Positions 49,484-57,630 of a stretch of 64,000 nucleotides of DNA are shown here, in pieces. The stretch is from Methanolapillus ohkumae. GTDB lineage: Archaea > Halobacteriota > Methanosarcinia > Methanosarcinales > Methanosarcinaceae. The notes below the pieces were generated by a model, which was not told the DNA's origin, did not search any database, and worked only from the letters and a program-made list of their open reading frames with translations. Numbering within the stretch: the first letter of the stretch is position 1; every line of letters starts with the position of its first letter. The position numbers and the translations under genes are program-made. The stretch is from NCBI RefSeq assembly GCF_032594355.1, contig NZ_CP131061.1:930001-994000 (forward strand), in the 5' to 3' direction.

Positions 49484-49645
49484 GCAGCAATGCTCAAAAC
49501 CGCATCAGTTTGCAGCAATCGCAACTGAAAAGCTATTTTTGAAACAAATCCGGACGGCAAGTTGTCCCCCCGCCATTTAAAAAATTTCGAAGCGAAGCGG
49601 AGGAATTTTTCAGCAATGCTCAAAACCGCATCAGTTGCAGCAATT
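49484..49645. repeat. Two partial GCAGCAATGCTCAAAACCG repeat blocks
   Basis: TGCAGCAATGCTCAAAACCG plus CATCAGTTTGCAGCAAT at 49489-49519 and CAGCAATGCTCAAAACCGCA plus TCAGTTGCAGCAAT near 49611-49644 match the units at 1.3 and 46.1 kb. Confidence 0.75.
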
Positions 49646-49672
49646 TTAAAAATCTTTTTTAAAAAAGCCACC

Positions 49673-49734
49673 CATTGGTTTTGTTGAAATATTTTAAAAT
49701 TGGATGCCATAACGCGCGCGGCGGCGGTGCCAAA
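49673..49734 (-). repeat. Dispersed palindromic intergenic repeat, copy 5
   Basis: Minus strand: GGCACCGCCGCCGCGCGCGT, TATGGCATCCAATTTTAAAA, TATTTCAACAAAACC. Tail CAACAAAA matches copies 1 and 6. Confidence 0.65.
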
Positions 49735-49788
49735 AAAATACAATATACAATAAATACAAAAAAGTAAAATAACAAGGAAAAAGAATTA

Positions 49789-49810
49789 ACCGCATATTTT
49801 CAAATGCGGT
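49789..49810 (-). terminator. Terminator of the HTH regulator gene
   Basis: ACCGCAT/ATGCGGT stem with an 8-base loop; on the minus strand followed by TAATTCTTTTTCC. About 22 bp past the stop. Confidence 0.6.
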
Positions 49811-49831
49811 ATTCTTCTGATTCTTTTTTGC

Positions 49832-50620
49832 TCATGGTAATTTGTCGATTTTTTTGGATCGGTCCACAAAGAATTGCGTTAAATCCGTTCCCCAATTCAA
49901 TGAGCGGTCGTCCATGGCCACCAAATACTTTTGTGAGTCATAAAGCCCGTTTTTGTAGAACAAGGAGAAGTAAAGGTAGGTATCGGTCGTAATGACAAAC
50001 AAATTGACGGAATCAATCACATAGAGCTCGTTTCCTTTGATTTGGAGGTAGGATTCCAAAAGCGGCTTGTAGTCCAGCCGGAGTTTGTCGTAAACGTCTT
50101 GCGTCAAAACAATTTTTGCGGGAATTTTGCGGTTGACGGTCTCTTCAAACATTTCAAGACTGGATGGCATGAAAACGGACATAACTCCTTGGATGGATTT
50201 GGCGGTGTCTAATTTGTCCAAAATCAAACGGTTTTGTTCAAAAACGTTCTTGGCCGGGTCCTGGAACATGACACAGTTTTCCAACTCATTAAAGCGTTCC
50301 AACATCGAAAGTGGAATCGCGTTGGTATCATGGTCGGTCCAAAATTCGCTGGTTTCTTCCAATACATTCAAAATCTCAATCAGTGGGCGGAAGTAAGTCA
50401 AAACAACTTTTCCAATCGGTGTTAAATGGTATTCGTTGTTGATTTTTTGAATCATATCCGCTTCAAGAAGTTCCTTGATGCGGGGATAAATTTCCGGTGT
50501 TTTCACATCGAAATAATTCTTAATTTCAACCAATGTGCGCGGCTTGTCGGAAATCAAAAAAAGCAAATCTCTTCTTTTTTCTGAAAACGTAACAAGACTT
50601 AAAAGGCCTTTTCCTTGCAT
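49832..50620 (-). CDS. Methanogen HTH transcriptional regulator (Msr/DUF1724-like)
   Basis: The 262-residue protein starts with an ArsR-like winged helix (KRRDLLFLISDKPRTLVEIKNYFDVKTPEIYPRIKELLEADMIQKINNEYHLTPIGKVVLTYFRPLI) and continues with an alpha/beta domain of about 170 residues (SVFMPSSLEMFEETVNRKIPAKIVLTQDVYDKLRLDYKPLLES, LYVIDSVNLFVITTDTYLYFSLFYKNGLYDSQKYLVAMDDRSLNWGTDLTQFFVDRS). This layout matches the DUF1724 family of methanogen regulators, including the Msr proteins that control methyltransferase genes in Methanosarcina. Here no methyltransferase is adjacent, so its target is unknown. GGAGG seven bases before ATG 50620 fixes the start. Confidence 0.87.
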   Translation of the reverse strand: MQGKGLLSLVTFSEKRRDLLFLISDKPRTLVEIKNYFDVKTPEIYPRIKELLEADMIQKINNEYHLTPIGKVVLTYFRPLIEILNVLEETSEFWTDHDTNAIPLSMLERFNELENCVMFQDPAKNVFEQNRLILDKLDTAKSIQGVMSVFMPSSLEMFEETVNRKIPAKIVLTQDVYDKLRLDYKPLLESYLQIKGNELYVIDSVNLFVITTDTYLYFSLFYKNGLYDSQKYLVAMDDRSLNWGTDLTQFFVDRSKKIDKLP

Positions 50621-50993
50621 GATTTTCCTCCATTTTTTCATTTTTCAAAAACAAAGCAGTTAATTATATCGATTATTATATTGTTTATTTTGTTTATTCT
50701 TTTGTTTATTATACAGGATATTATATTATTTATAATATAATTAATAAAATATTATTATATCTATCCATATAATTAATAGTTCATTCCATATGAAAATTAT
50801 AGTAATCGTATAAATGAATCCATATATAAATATAAAGTTTTCGAAGTAAAAATGAACTCAAAATATAATATAAAATTAGAAAAATGTAGAAGAAGCGAAA
50901 GTATTCGGCACGTTTTATGATTTTGATACTTTATATTTAAATTATATTTAATATTTCTCATTTTATAATTTTTTTGATTATTTTATATTTTGA
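50621..50993. other. Very AT-rich spacer
   Basis: Over 80 percent A/T by eye, with several TATA-like TTTATAATATAATTA stretches around 50730-50750 that could drive the minus-strand regulator. No gene or GC-rich structure. Confidence 0.35.
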
Positions 50994-52220
50994 TTATTTT
51001 ATTTCAATTTCATTTTCCGGTGAAAATTCAATAATTTCGGCATCATTTACCATATTTTGAATCATTTCTTCTAAATTAAAACGGAAACGATTTTCTTCAT
51101 CCAGCGCAACTGTCAGTTTAGCTTTAATTTCCGGTTTTTCAGGAACTGCCGAACACTCTTTTTCATCCGATGCCCGGATGGAATTATCAAACGTTCCGAT
51201 TTTTCGTGCCAGGTCGATAATTTCCTGTTTGTCGTACGCAATGAGCGGATGATAAAGCGGTAAGCAAAGGCCGTATGTTTCACAAATCATATTTTCTGCC
51301 GTCTGAGACGCGACCTGTCCGAGAGATGATCCTGAAATTATTCCGACGGCACCTGTTTTTTTCATCACGGCGCCCGCAACTCTAAACATGGAGCGTTTGC
51401 ACATCAAACAAATGTTTTTTGATGAACAGGTTTCCATCATGGATCTCATGTATTCGCCGTGCTTGATCCGGTAAAATTTATGCCGGCGGCCGGGTGCCCA
51501 TGAAAAAAGAACTTGAGCGTTGTCGATGGCTTTTTCAATTGCAGTTTGACTCATGTAAGGGGAATTATCAAAAAAAATCGGAATAATATCAATGCCGCGC
51601 TTCATCATCAGCCAGGCCGCCACGGGGGAATCAATGCCACCGGACAGTAAAACCACCATTTTTCCTTGGGTCCCCGTCGGAAATCCGCCCGGACCTTTGA
51701 GGTTGTTCAAATAAACATACGATCGACTTTGTCGGACTTCAACGAAAATTTCACGGTCCGGATGAGTTAAATCAACCGATGGTGTTTTTCCGGCAGCGAT
51801 GAGTTTTTCCCAAATAGCATCTCCGCAAATCCGGGCGATATCGTTTGAAGAATAAGAATGATTGCCGGATCGGCGTGCACGGACAGCGTAAGTTTGTCCG
51901 TCTTTGATTTCTTCTCCGCCGATGGTGGCGCAAAGCGCCGTTATTTCTTCCGGATCGGCCGAACAGGAAAAGGCCGGCGAGACGCTGACAACGCCAAAAA
52001 CGCGGGCGATGATTTCCGGGGCAAGCGGGCTTTGGGTTTCCACAAAAATGCGCCCGAAATCTCGTAATATTTTTGAAAAAGGAATGCCGTTGGCTTTAAG
52101 CATGGCGGATATATTCATTTTTAAAATTTCTTCATATCGGTCCCGAACGCCGCGACTTTTTAAAGAGAGCTCTCCATACCGGACGATGACAATGTTTTTT
52201 TCGGGAAAAGACAAATTCAT
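50994..52220 (-). CDS. thiI: tRNA 4-thiouridine synthase ThiI
   Basis: The 408-residue enzyme adenylates and thiolates U8 of tRNA, and its homologues may also supply sulfur for thiamine. The N-terminal ferredoxin-like domain and THUMP domain (residues about 1-165) include IVRYGELSLKSRGVRDRYEEIL and IFVETQSPLAPEIIARVFGVVSVSPAFS. The PP-loop is KMVVLLSGGIDSPVAAWLMMKRG near residue 190. Later CSSKNICLMCKRSMFRVAG and a Cys near ECSAVPEKP. The C-terminal rhodanese domain of E. coli ThiI is absent, as normal in archaea. GGGGAT just before the ATG. Divergent from an AhpD-like gene. Confidence 0.95.
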   Translation of the reverse strand: MNLSFPEKNIVIVRYGELSLKSRGVRDRYEEILKMNISAMLKANGIPFSKILRDFGRIFVETQSPLAPEIIARVFGVVSVSPAFSCSADPEEITALCATIGGEEIKDGQTYAVRARRSGNHSYSSNDIARICGDAIWEKLIAAGKTPSVDLTHPDREIFVEVRQSRSYVYLNNLKGPGGFPTGTQGKMVVLLSGGIDSPVAAWLMMKRGIDIIPIFFDNSPYMSQTAIEKAIDNAQVLFSWAPGRRHKFYRIKHGEYMRSMMETCSSKNICLMCKRSMFRVAGAVMKKTGAVGIISGSSLGQVASQTAENMICETYGLCLPLYHPLIAYDKQEIIDLARKIGTFDNSIRASDEKECSAVPEKPEIKAKLTVALDEENRFRFNLEEMIQNMVNDAEIIEFSPENEIEIK

Positions 52221-52395
52221 ATCCCCTGATTCTGATGCTTTTTATATGAACTTTTTCATTTGGCTTTTCATTTCGGTTCTTTCATTTTTTATTACAGATG
52301 TGGTACCAAAATTTATATAAAAGATTTCAAATATTTATTTTGCTTAGTTGTTATTTGTTTGATTCAAAGTATTTCAATAGCCAGGTGGAAAAATT

Positions 52396-52776
52396 ATGGA
52401 AAAATCAGGAAAAGAAATCGTGGATAGCATTGGCCAAAAAATGGGATTTACCCCGCACGTTCTTGAAACATTGGCCGCTCTGGATGAAGATTTTGTGAAG
52501 AGGTACGGCCACTGTGACGGCCGCCTTTTAAGTGATGGCGTGCTTCCGGCCAAGACAAAAATCTTGATGGCGCTTGCGGTGGTCGCGTCTAAACAATGCG
52601 AATATTGTGTTATGTCTCAAATGAGAAGCGCTCTTCACCACGGAGCCACCAAAGAAGAAATTATGGAAGCCATGGAAGTAATTTCCATCACTTCCGGTGC
52701 GCCGGCAGTTGCCGCTTGCCGTGAAGCGCTTCGTGTTCTTCTTTTGGAAGGAAAAACCAGTAACAAAAGGGACTAA
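52396..52776 (+). CDS. Carboxymuconolactone decarboxylase/AhpD-like protein
   Basis: The 126-residue protein is a small helical CMD-family protein. LPAKTKILMALAVVASKQCEYCVMSQMRSALHHGATKEEIMEAMEVISITSGAPAVAACREAL contains the redox CxxC pair (Cys-Glu-Tyr-Cys) followed by a His six to seven residues later, the AhpD-type active site for peroxidase or thiol-disulfide chemistry. Length and motif fit trimeric/hexameric CMD proteins common in methanogens. AGGTGG precedes the ATG. A terminator overlaps its stop, so it is monocistronic. It may serve oxidative stress defence together with catalase, which is inference. Confidence 0.9.
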   Translation: MEKSGKEIVDSIGQKMGFTPHVLETLAALDEDFVKRYGHCDGRLLSDGVLPAKTKILMALAVVASKQCEYCVMSQMRSALHHGATKEEIMEAMEVISITSGAPAVAACREALRVLLLEGKTSNKRD

Positions 52777-52790
52777 TTTCCCTTTTTTTA
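52765..52790 (+). terminator. Terminator overlapping the AhpD-like gene stop
   Basis: AAAAGGGA pairs with TTCCCTTTT across the TAA, followed by TTTTATATTTT. Confidence 0.65.
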
Positions 52791-52838
52791 TATTTTAATT
52801 TCTCATTATCGTTTTTTGTTATTGTTTTTCAGATTTTT

Positions 52839-54542
52839 TTATTCATTCAACCGTTTCTGATTGATTTTTTCGGGACCTTCAATTTCTTTTTCAATCTGTT
52901 TTACGATTGTTTTTAAAATCTTAATTCGGGCATAATATTTGTCGTCGGATTCAATGATGGTCCACGGTGCATCTTTTGTGTTTGTGCGGTCCAGCATTTG
53001 GTTGACGGCTTCGTAATATTCGTCCCATTTTTCCCGGTTTCGCCAATCCTCGTCCGTAAGTTTCCAGTGTTTGAGCGGATTCGCCGCCCGCGCGTTGAAC
53101 CGGTCCAATTGTCTGTCTTTACTGACATGCATCCAAAATTTAATGACAATAATTCCCGGATCGGTCAGCATTTTCTCAAAGAGATTGATTTCATCATAAG
53201 CCCGCTGCCATTCTTCTTTTGTGCATAATTTTTCAACACGTTCCACCATCACACGTCCGTACCAGCTTCGGTCGTAAATGGAAATTTTTCCGCAGACAGG
53301 AATGCCATCTAAAAATCGCCACAAATAGTGGTGTTTTAAATCAACATCTGTCGGGGTTGCAACCGGAATCACCCGGTAAAAACGCGGGTTTAAGGATTGA
53401 ACGATGCGTTTGATGCTTCCGCCTTTTCCGGCGGCGTCCCACCCTTCAAAAACCAAAACCATGGCTCTTTTCTGCGAATAAAGCACATATTGCAAAAAAG
53501 ACAGCCGATTTTGATATTTTTTCAGCAGGCGTGCATATTTTTTCTTGGAATAAGATTTTGTCAAATCAACAGCAGACAAATGATCCGGAATCAAATCAAA
53601 ATCAATATTTTCGTCTCTGCTTTCGTTTTCATCTCTATTTCCATTTTTGTCTCTGTTTTCATTTTTATTTTCATCTTTTATTTCAAAAACAGAATCCATA
53701 GAATCAGAATTATCATCCTTTTCATCGCGGTTCACATTTGGAACAAAGTCTTGCCGTGCGCGTTCAACGGCTGGTTTGAGTAAATCAATAATGGTTTTCA
53801 TTGTTTGCAAAATCGCCAAATCCATATTCTGTTGGACCAAAATGAGTTTCCAGGGGGCATATCCGGTGTGTGTCCGATCCAAAAGTTCTTTTATGACGTA
53901 AATGTCTTCCCGGTATACTTTTTCGGTTGATCTTTTGTCAATGATGTAAGGCGTTGTCTTTTTCCATGTGTTTTTTTGGCGGAGCCGGTCGCCTTTAGAC
54001 ATGCCGTAGTAAATTTTAATCAAGATTCCGCCGTCATCTGCCAGTGTTTTTTCAAATCCGTTGATATTATTTACCAAATTTTCAAACCGGCTTGTATGGA
54101 TGATTTCTTTTTTTGATGTTTCCGTAAATAAGGCCAATGCCGGGTCTTTTTCGGTATTTGGAATGCTGCACAGAAGCGGACCAGATTCATCCAAAAGATA
54201 CTCGATGAGTCCACGCATGTACCAACTGCGGTCGAAAACTGCCAATTTTCCTTTGGGCGCGATTTTCCGGCTGAAGCGGGTCATAAATGGTTTTTTCTGC
54301 TCTTCGGATGTCGGCGCTTCCGTAAAATAAAAGTCAAATCCACGGGAGTCAAAAGGAAGAAGCTGTTGGTTAATGATTTCTCCGATAAATGAATCATACC
54401 ACCCTTCAAAAATAATCGTGACAGAGAGGTTCAACCGCCGGACCTCGCGTTGCAAAACGCCCAGATCTTCTCCGTATTCTTCAATGAGGTCTTTGTATGT
54501 CTTATTTTCCGGAATTTCAATTGAAACTTTTGGAAGCACCAT
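52839..54542 (-). CDS. pap: Polyphosphate:AMP phosphotransferase (tandem PPK2 domains)
   Basis: The protein (567 residues from the chosen ATG) has two PPK2 domains, as in class II PPK2/PAP enzymes that phosphorylate AMP to ADP with polyphosphate. The N-terminal domain (VTIIFEGWYDSFIGEIINQQL, DRSWYMRGLIEYLL) has a degenerate Walker A (lacks GKT/GKG), whereas the C-terminal domain keeps LVFEGWDAAGKGGSIKRIVQSLNPR, WRFLDGIPVCGKISIYDRSWYGRVMVERVEKL and the basic lid MHVSKDRQLDRFNARAANPLKHWKLTDEDW. A Lys/Asn/Asp-rich linker (ENKNENRDKNGNRDENESRD) joins the two. Start at ATG 54542 follows GGATGTG. The enzyme supports ATP homeostasis from polyphosphate. Confidence 0.92.
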   Translation of the reverse strand: MVLPKVSIEIPENKTYKDLIEEYGEDLGVLQREVRRLNLSVTIIFEGWYDSFIGEIINQQLLPFDSRGFDFYFTEAPTSEEQKKPFMTRFSRKIAPKGKLAVFDRSWYMRGLIEYLLDESGPLLCSIPNTEKDPALALFTETSKKEIIHTSRFENLVNNINGFEKTLADDGGILIKIYYGMSKGDRLRQKNTWKKTTPYIIDKRSTEKVYREDIYVIKELLDRTHTGYAPWKLILVQQNMDLAILQTMKTIIDLLKPAVERARQDFVPNVNRDEKDDNSDSMDSVFEIKDENKNENRDKNGNRDENESRDENIDFDLIPDHLSAVDLTKSYSKKKYARLLKKYQNRLSFLQYVLYSQKRAMVLVFEGWDAAGKGGSIKRIVQSLNPRFYRVIPVATPTDVDLKHHYLWRFLDGIPVCGKISIYDRSWYGRVMVERVEKLCTKEEWQRAYDEINLFEKMLTDPGIIVIKFWMHVSKDRQLDRFNARAANPLKHWKLTDEDWRNREKWDEYYEAVNQMLDRTNTKDAPWTIIESDDKYYARIKILKTIVKQIEKEIEGPEKINQKRLNE

Positions 54543-56120
54543 CGTCACACATCCTTTTTTTTTCAATAAACCTAATAGTCATCGACTTTATATTAAAATC
54601 TGATTAATGAGTTCTTAAAAAAATTGAAAAAAACTGATGATTCTTTTTTTTCAATTTTCACAAGTTTAAAATAAACTTGATATATCACGTATATTATATA
54701 AATTCGTGTGTATTTTAATAAGTTTTTAATAATCTTTTTATTCTCTATCTTTTAAAAAAGATAATTTAATATATTTATTAAAAAATCTATGAAATTAGTA
54801 TATTTTTTAAAAAGTTTTTTAAAAATAGTTTTTAAAAGAACTATTTGTTTCTATAACAATTCAATTCAATAAATCTACCAACTTTTGATTAAAAAATATA
54901 AATTAAATATAGTTCTTTTAAAACATATTATTTGAAAACATATTGGATTTTTTTAAAAACCTTTAAAGATGTATAATTAAATATGGTTTTTAAAAAATAT
55001 ATTATTGATTATTTTATTTGATAAAGTTCTTTTAAAAATCAAAATATTATGTATGTTATTGGTTTTTGGATAAATCCGGAAGTCAAAGATCCGGCCGCAA
55101 AAAAAAAATTATTTTTTTGTAAAGGACCGGATTTAATTTGATAAATATCCTGATAAATTTGATAAAATCCAATTTGACTTAATAAAAATCAATTTTGACT
55201 TAATAACATCTAATTTTGACATAATATTTTAAAAAAATTGTTTAAAGTTTTTTTTTAAAAAACCGGATTTTTTTCTTAAATCATATTATCTTATTTTTTA
55301 TTTTTTCATTAATTTTAAATCCCATAGTCTATAAGAACAATACTCTTTCTTTACAGATATTTCTCAAAAATTATCTTTTTTTCATTAAATGGGGATGAAA
55401 TAGTTCTAAAACCCTCTATTCCTAAAGTATATAGAATGATTGAGTTTCCAAAAAAACCATTTTTTTGAAATTTTATTCCGGATCAAATTATATTCCTATA
55501 TTCTACCAGAATAGATATTTTCCAAAAATTTTAAAATCATTTTTTAAAAAATCTATTTTTTGGAGGGTATACTTCCAAAAAATTCATTTCTTTTATCTTC
55601 TAAATTTTCGGAAGAATGGCTATATGGATGTATCTCTTTTTTAATCATTTAGTCTACACCATTTAGTTCAAAAAATATAATATAAATATAGTTAAAAATA
55701 ATTGCACTGCATTATTTATTTCTGACTGTAAGTTGATAATTTATAAATATAATAATCTATTATTTCTCTAAAATATGTAATTATATTAAATTATATCATA
55801 GATATATTTTCAAATACAGCCTTTAAATTTTTACTTTTAGAATAAATTAAACCTTTAAAATTCGAACAGACAAATAACTCTCTTAATGATCAAAATAAGA
55901 GGAACCGGGAACAATAATTTGCCGCAAATTTTTGTGTAAATTTTGCCGGCCGGCAAAATTTAAATCTTTAATTTTACTCTTTTTTGAATTGATTTGTTGT
56001 CATCATATACAATGACAACAGATTTGCCGATGCGTTTTTTAAATACGATTTCAGATTTAATTTAATTTCAGATTTTATTTTAATATTTAATTTAATTTCA
56101 GATTTTATATTAGATTTATT
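54543..56120. other. 1.6-kb AT-rich gene desert
   Basis: No convincing protein frame. Two GC-rich islands stand out: 55072-55136, where AAATCCGG and CCGGATTT plus CAAAAAAA/TTTTTTTG can form an extended hairpin; and 55937-55962, a perfect 26-bp palindrome with core TTTTGCCGGCCGGCAAAA, followed by T-rich sequence. The rest is A/T with homopolymers. Candidates are a non-coding RNA, an origin-like unwinding region, or decayed DNA; no Orc1/Cdc6 gene is near. Confidence 0.5.
55937..55962. repeat. Perfect 26-bp palindrome
   Basis: TAAATTTTGCCGG and CCGGCAAAATTTA, fully self-complementary, in the AT desert. It is followed by T-rich sequence, so it could serve as a bidirectional terminator. Confidence 0.7.
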
Positions 56121-56837
56121 TTAATCAATATCTATTTTAATGCCGAATATTTCTTCAAATAATTTGTATTTTTTTTTCGCCCGGTGAAAATATTGACGAA
56201 CCGGTTTTTTGCCATCAGCTTTTGCCATCATGGCATCAATTTCGGCTTTTGAAAATACGGATTTTAATTGAACATCCGGAATTTGACGTAAATCGTCGGC
56301 CGATTCGATTATATCAGAATAAACCGGAATTTTGTATTTTCGGTTTGTTTTTGTTTTTATTTTTGCTTTCGATTTTGTTTTGGAAGGCTCCGGTCCGGAT
56401 AAAATGATTTTTTGGTCTGAAAAACCCATGACATCGGCAGATAAATCTATGCCGCCGGCCAACAAATCCGAACCATCGGAAATTGATTTTTGATCTGGAA
56501 AATCTTTTTCCGTATTGGGTTTTTGAATTTTATCGGAATCATTGATTTCATCCGGAATACTATTTTCAAAAACAACCGGCTCCACTTCATGGATCCATGT
56601 CCAATTTGAATCATAAAGATCCACATAAAAAGAAAAGCAAGAGTCGCATTTTGAAACCACCGTATATTCCGGCTCATTGTTTTCATTGTCATTGAGTAAT
56701 CTGTAAGAACTGACAGATTCCAGCCGGCCCAAACACTTGATACAGGCGCCGATTTCATTCATTTCATTATCAATCAGCGACAACGGTGTCTGTTCCAAAA
56801 AAAGACGGTTATCTTTTCGACTGTATCTGAATATCAC
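56121..56837 (-). CDS. Uncharacterised zinc-ribbon-like protein
   Basis: I do not recognise this 238-residue protein. Near the N terminus two CxxC pairs (GACIKCLGRLESV and SKCDSCFSFYVDLYD) about 30 residues apart could bind zinc as a ribbon. The middle 80 residues are acidic and low-complexity (PDEINDSDKIQKPNTEKDFPDQKS), followed by a Lys/Thr run (SKTKSKAKIKTKTNRK). The C terminus is helical and looks conserved: SDIIESADDLRQIPDVQLKSVFSKAEIDAMMAKADGKKPVRQYFHRAKKKYKLFEEIFGIKI. The start is a GTG at 56837 with AGGTGAT upstream. It is flanked by the AT desert and a divergent DUF2551 gene. A regulatory or RNA-associated role is possible. Confidence 0.7.
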   Translation of the reverse strand: MIFRYSRKDNRLFLEQTPLSLIDNEMNEIGACIKCLGRLESVSSYRLLNDNENNEPEYTVVSKCDSCFSFYVDLYDSNWTWIHEVEPVVFENSIPDEINDSDKIQKPNTEKDFPDQKSISDGSDLLAGGIDLSADVMGFSDQKIILSGPEPSKTKSKAKIKTKTNRKYKIPVYSDIIESADDLRQIPDVQLKSVFSKAEIDAMMAKADGKKPVRQYFHRAKKKYKLFEEIFGIKIDID

Positions 56838-57117
56838 TCAAAATCACCTGAAATTCCAAAATCAAATAGATGAATCATATAATCATATCATTTAAACATA
56901 AAGTTTATATATTTTCCACTTGCTAATATTCAAAGAATATAATAAATATCCTCATTTTTATTTATTATATTTTGACTTCAATACAAAAAACAAAACATTT
57001 TCGTTGACGCCACAATTGTAATACCATAAATTACCAAACGAAATGTTTACAGATAAAACTAATTGTTTAAAACTAAAACATTGTCACACAAATCTAAAAA
57101 AAGGGAGCTCTGAATTT

Positions 57118-57441
57118 ATGTCATTAAAAGCCAGTATTATGACAAGACTCGAAAAATTCATTGCTGCAGACGTGACCGGATACCGGAAAAAATTCCTGAA
57201 TCTCGTCATCAAATGCAAAGAATTCACCGTCGACCAAATTCATGACTTAATTTCCAAAGAATATATCGTCACGCGCAATGAGGTCGCGTCTATGGTCGGA
57301 TATATCCAATCCAAGGTCGGAATCTTAAAATCACATAAAGAATCCTACAAAACACCGATTGTGTATACGGTCAAAGATGAATACGTCGATATCATTCAAT
57401 TATTGGTCGGGAAAACACCTCAAAACGTCAGTTATTATTGA
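57118..57441 (+). CDS. DUF2551 archaeal protein
   Basis: The 107-residue protein matches DUF2551, a small methanogen family of unknown function. The sequence IMTRLEKFIAADVTGYRKKFLNLVIKCKEFTVDQIHDLISKEYIVTRNEVASMVGYIQSKVGILKSHKESYKTPIVYTVKDEYVDIIQLLV has a winged-helix look (EFTVDQIHDLI..YIVTRNEVASMVGYI), so DNA binding is plausible. GGGAG lies ten bases before ATG 57118; an upstream in-frame ATG at 57043 has no ribosome site and a less convincing leader. Downstream is a GC-rich hairpin (57474-57512) followed by dispersed repeat copy 6. It is convergent with cobQ. Confidence 0.85.
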   Translation: MSLKASIMTRLEKFIAADVTGYRKKFLNLVIKCKEFTVDQIHDLISKEYIVTRNEVASMVGYIQSKVGILKSHKESYKTPIVYTVKDEYVDIIQLLVGKTPQNVSYY

Positions 57442-57473
57442 TTTTATTTTTTAGAGTATATTTTATATTTTTG

Positions 57474-57512
57474 AGCGGGTGACAGGCTTGTGTCGATTTT
57501 TACATGCGCCCG
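57474..57512. other. GC-rich structured sequence after DUF2551
   Basis: GCGGG (57475-57479) and CCCGC (57508-57512) can close a loop that includes the inner hairpin GACA...TGTC. It is striking against the A/T-rich surroundings. It may act as a terminator for DUF2551 or be a piece of the adjacent repeat. Confidence 0.3.
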
Positions 57513-57540
57513 CAACTGTATTTATAATTCAAAAACAAAT

Positions 57541-57592
57541 GTTGTTGCTGCGCACGTTATGGCAACAAAATTTTTAAATTTTTCAACAAAAT
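57541..57592 (+). repeat. Dispersed palindromic intergenic repeat, copy 6
   Basis: GTTGTTGCTGCGCACGTTAT, GGCAACAAAATTTTTAAATT, TTTCAACAAAATC. GTTGC/GCAAC arms pair around the core. Confidence 0.7.
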
Positions 57593-57630
57593 CAAACACG
57601 GATTTTGTTGAAAAACAAAACCACCGATTC

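Larger units (their letters stand above)
49064..49831. other. Repeat-rich intergenic locus
   Basis: No gene. Contains an imperfect inverted pair 49245-49271 / 49584-49610 (AAAAATTCCTxCGCTTCGCTT in opposite orientations), a hairpin at 49387-49426 (CCGAAAATTCGAGATGC-TTT-GCATCTCGAATTTCTCGG), two partial GCAGCAATGCTCAAAACCG blocks (49484-49519 and 49611-49645), dispersed palindrome copy 5 (49673-49734) and the terminator at 49789-49810. Confidence 0.6.

Noticed and set aside
54543..56120. Replication origin
   Set aside because: No Orc1/Cdc6 gene or repeated origin-recognition boxes seen; AT-richness alone is insufficient.
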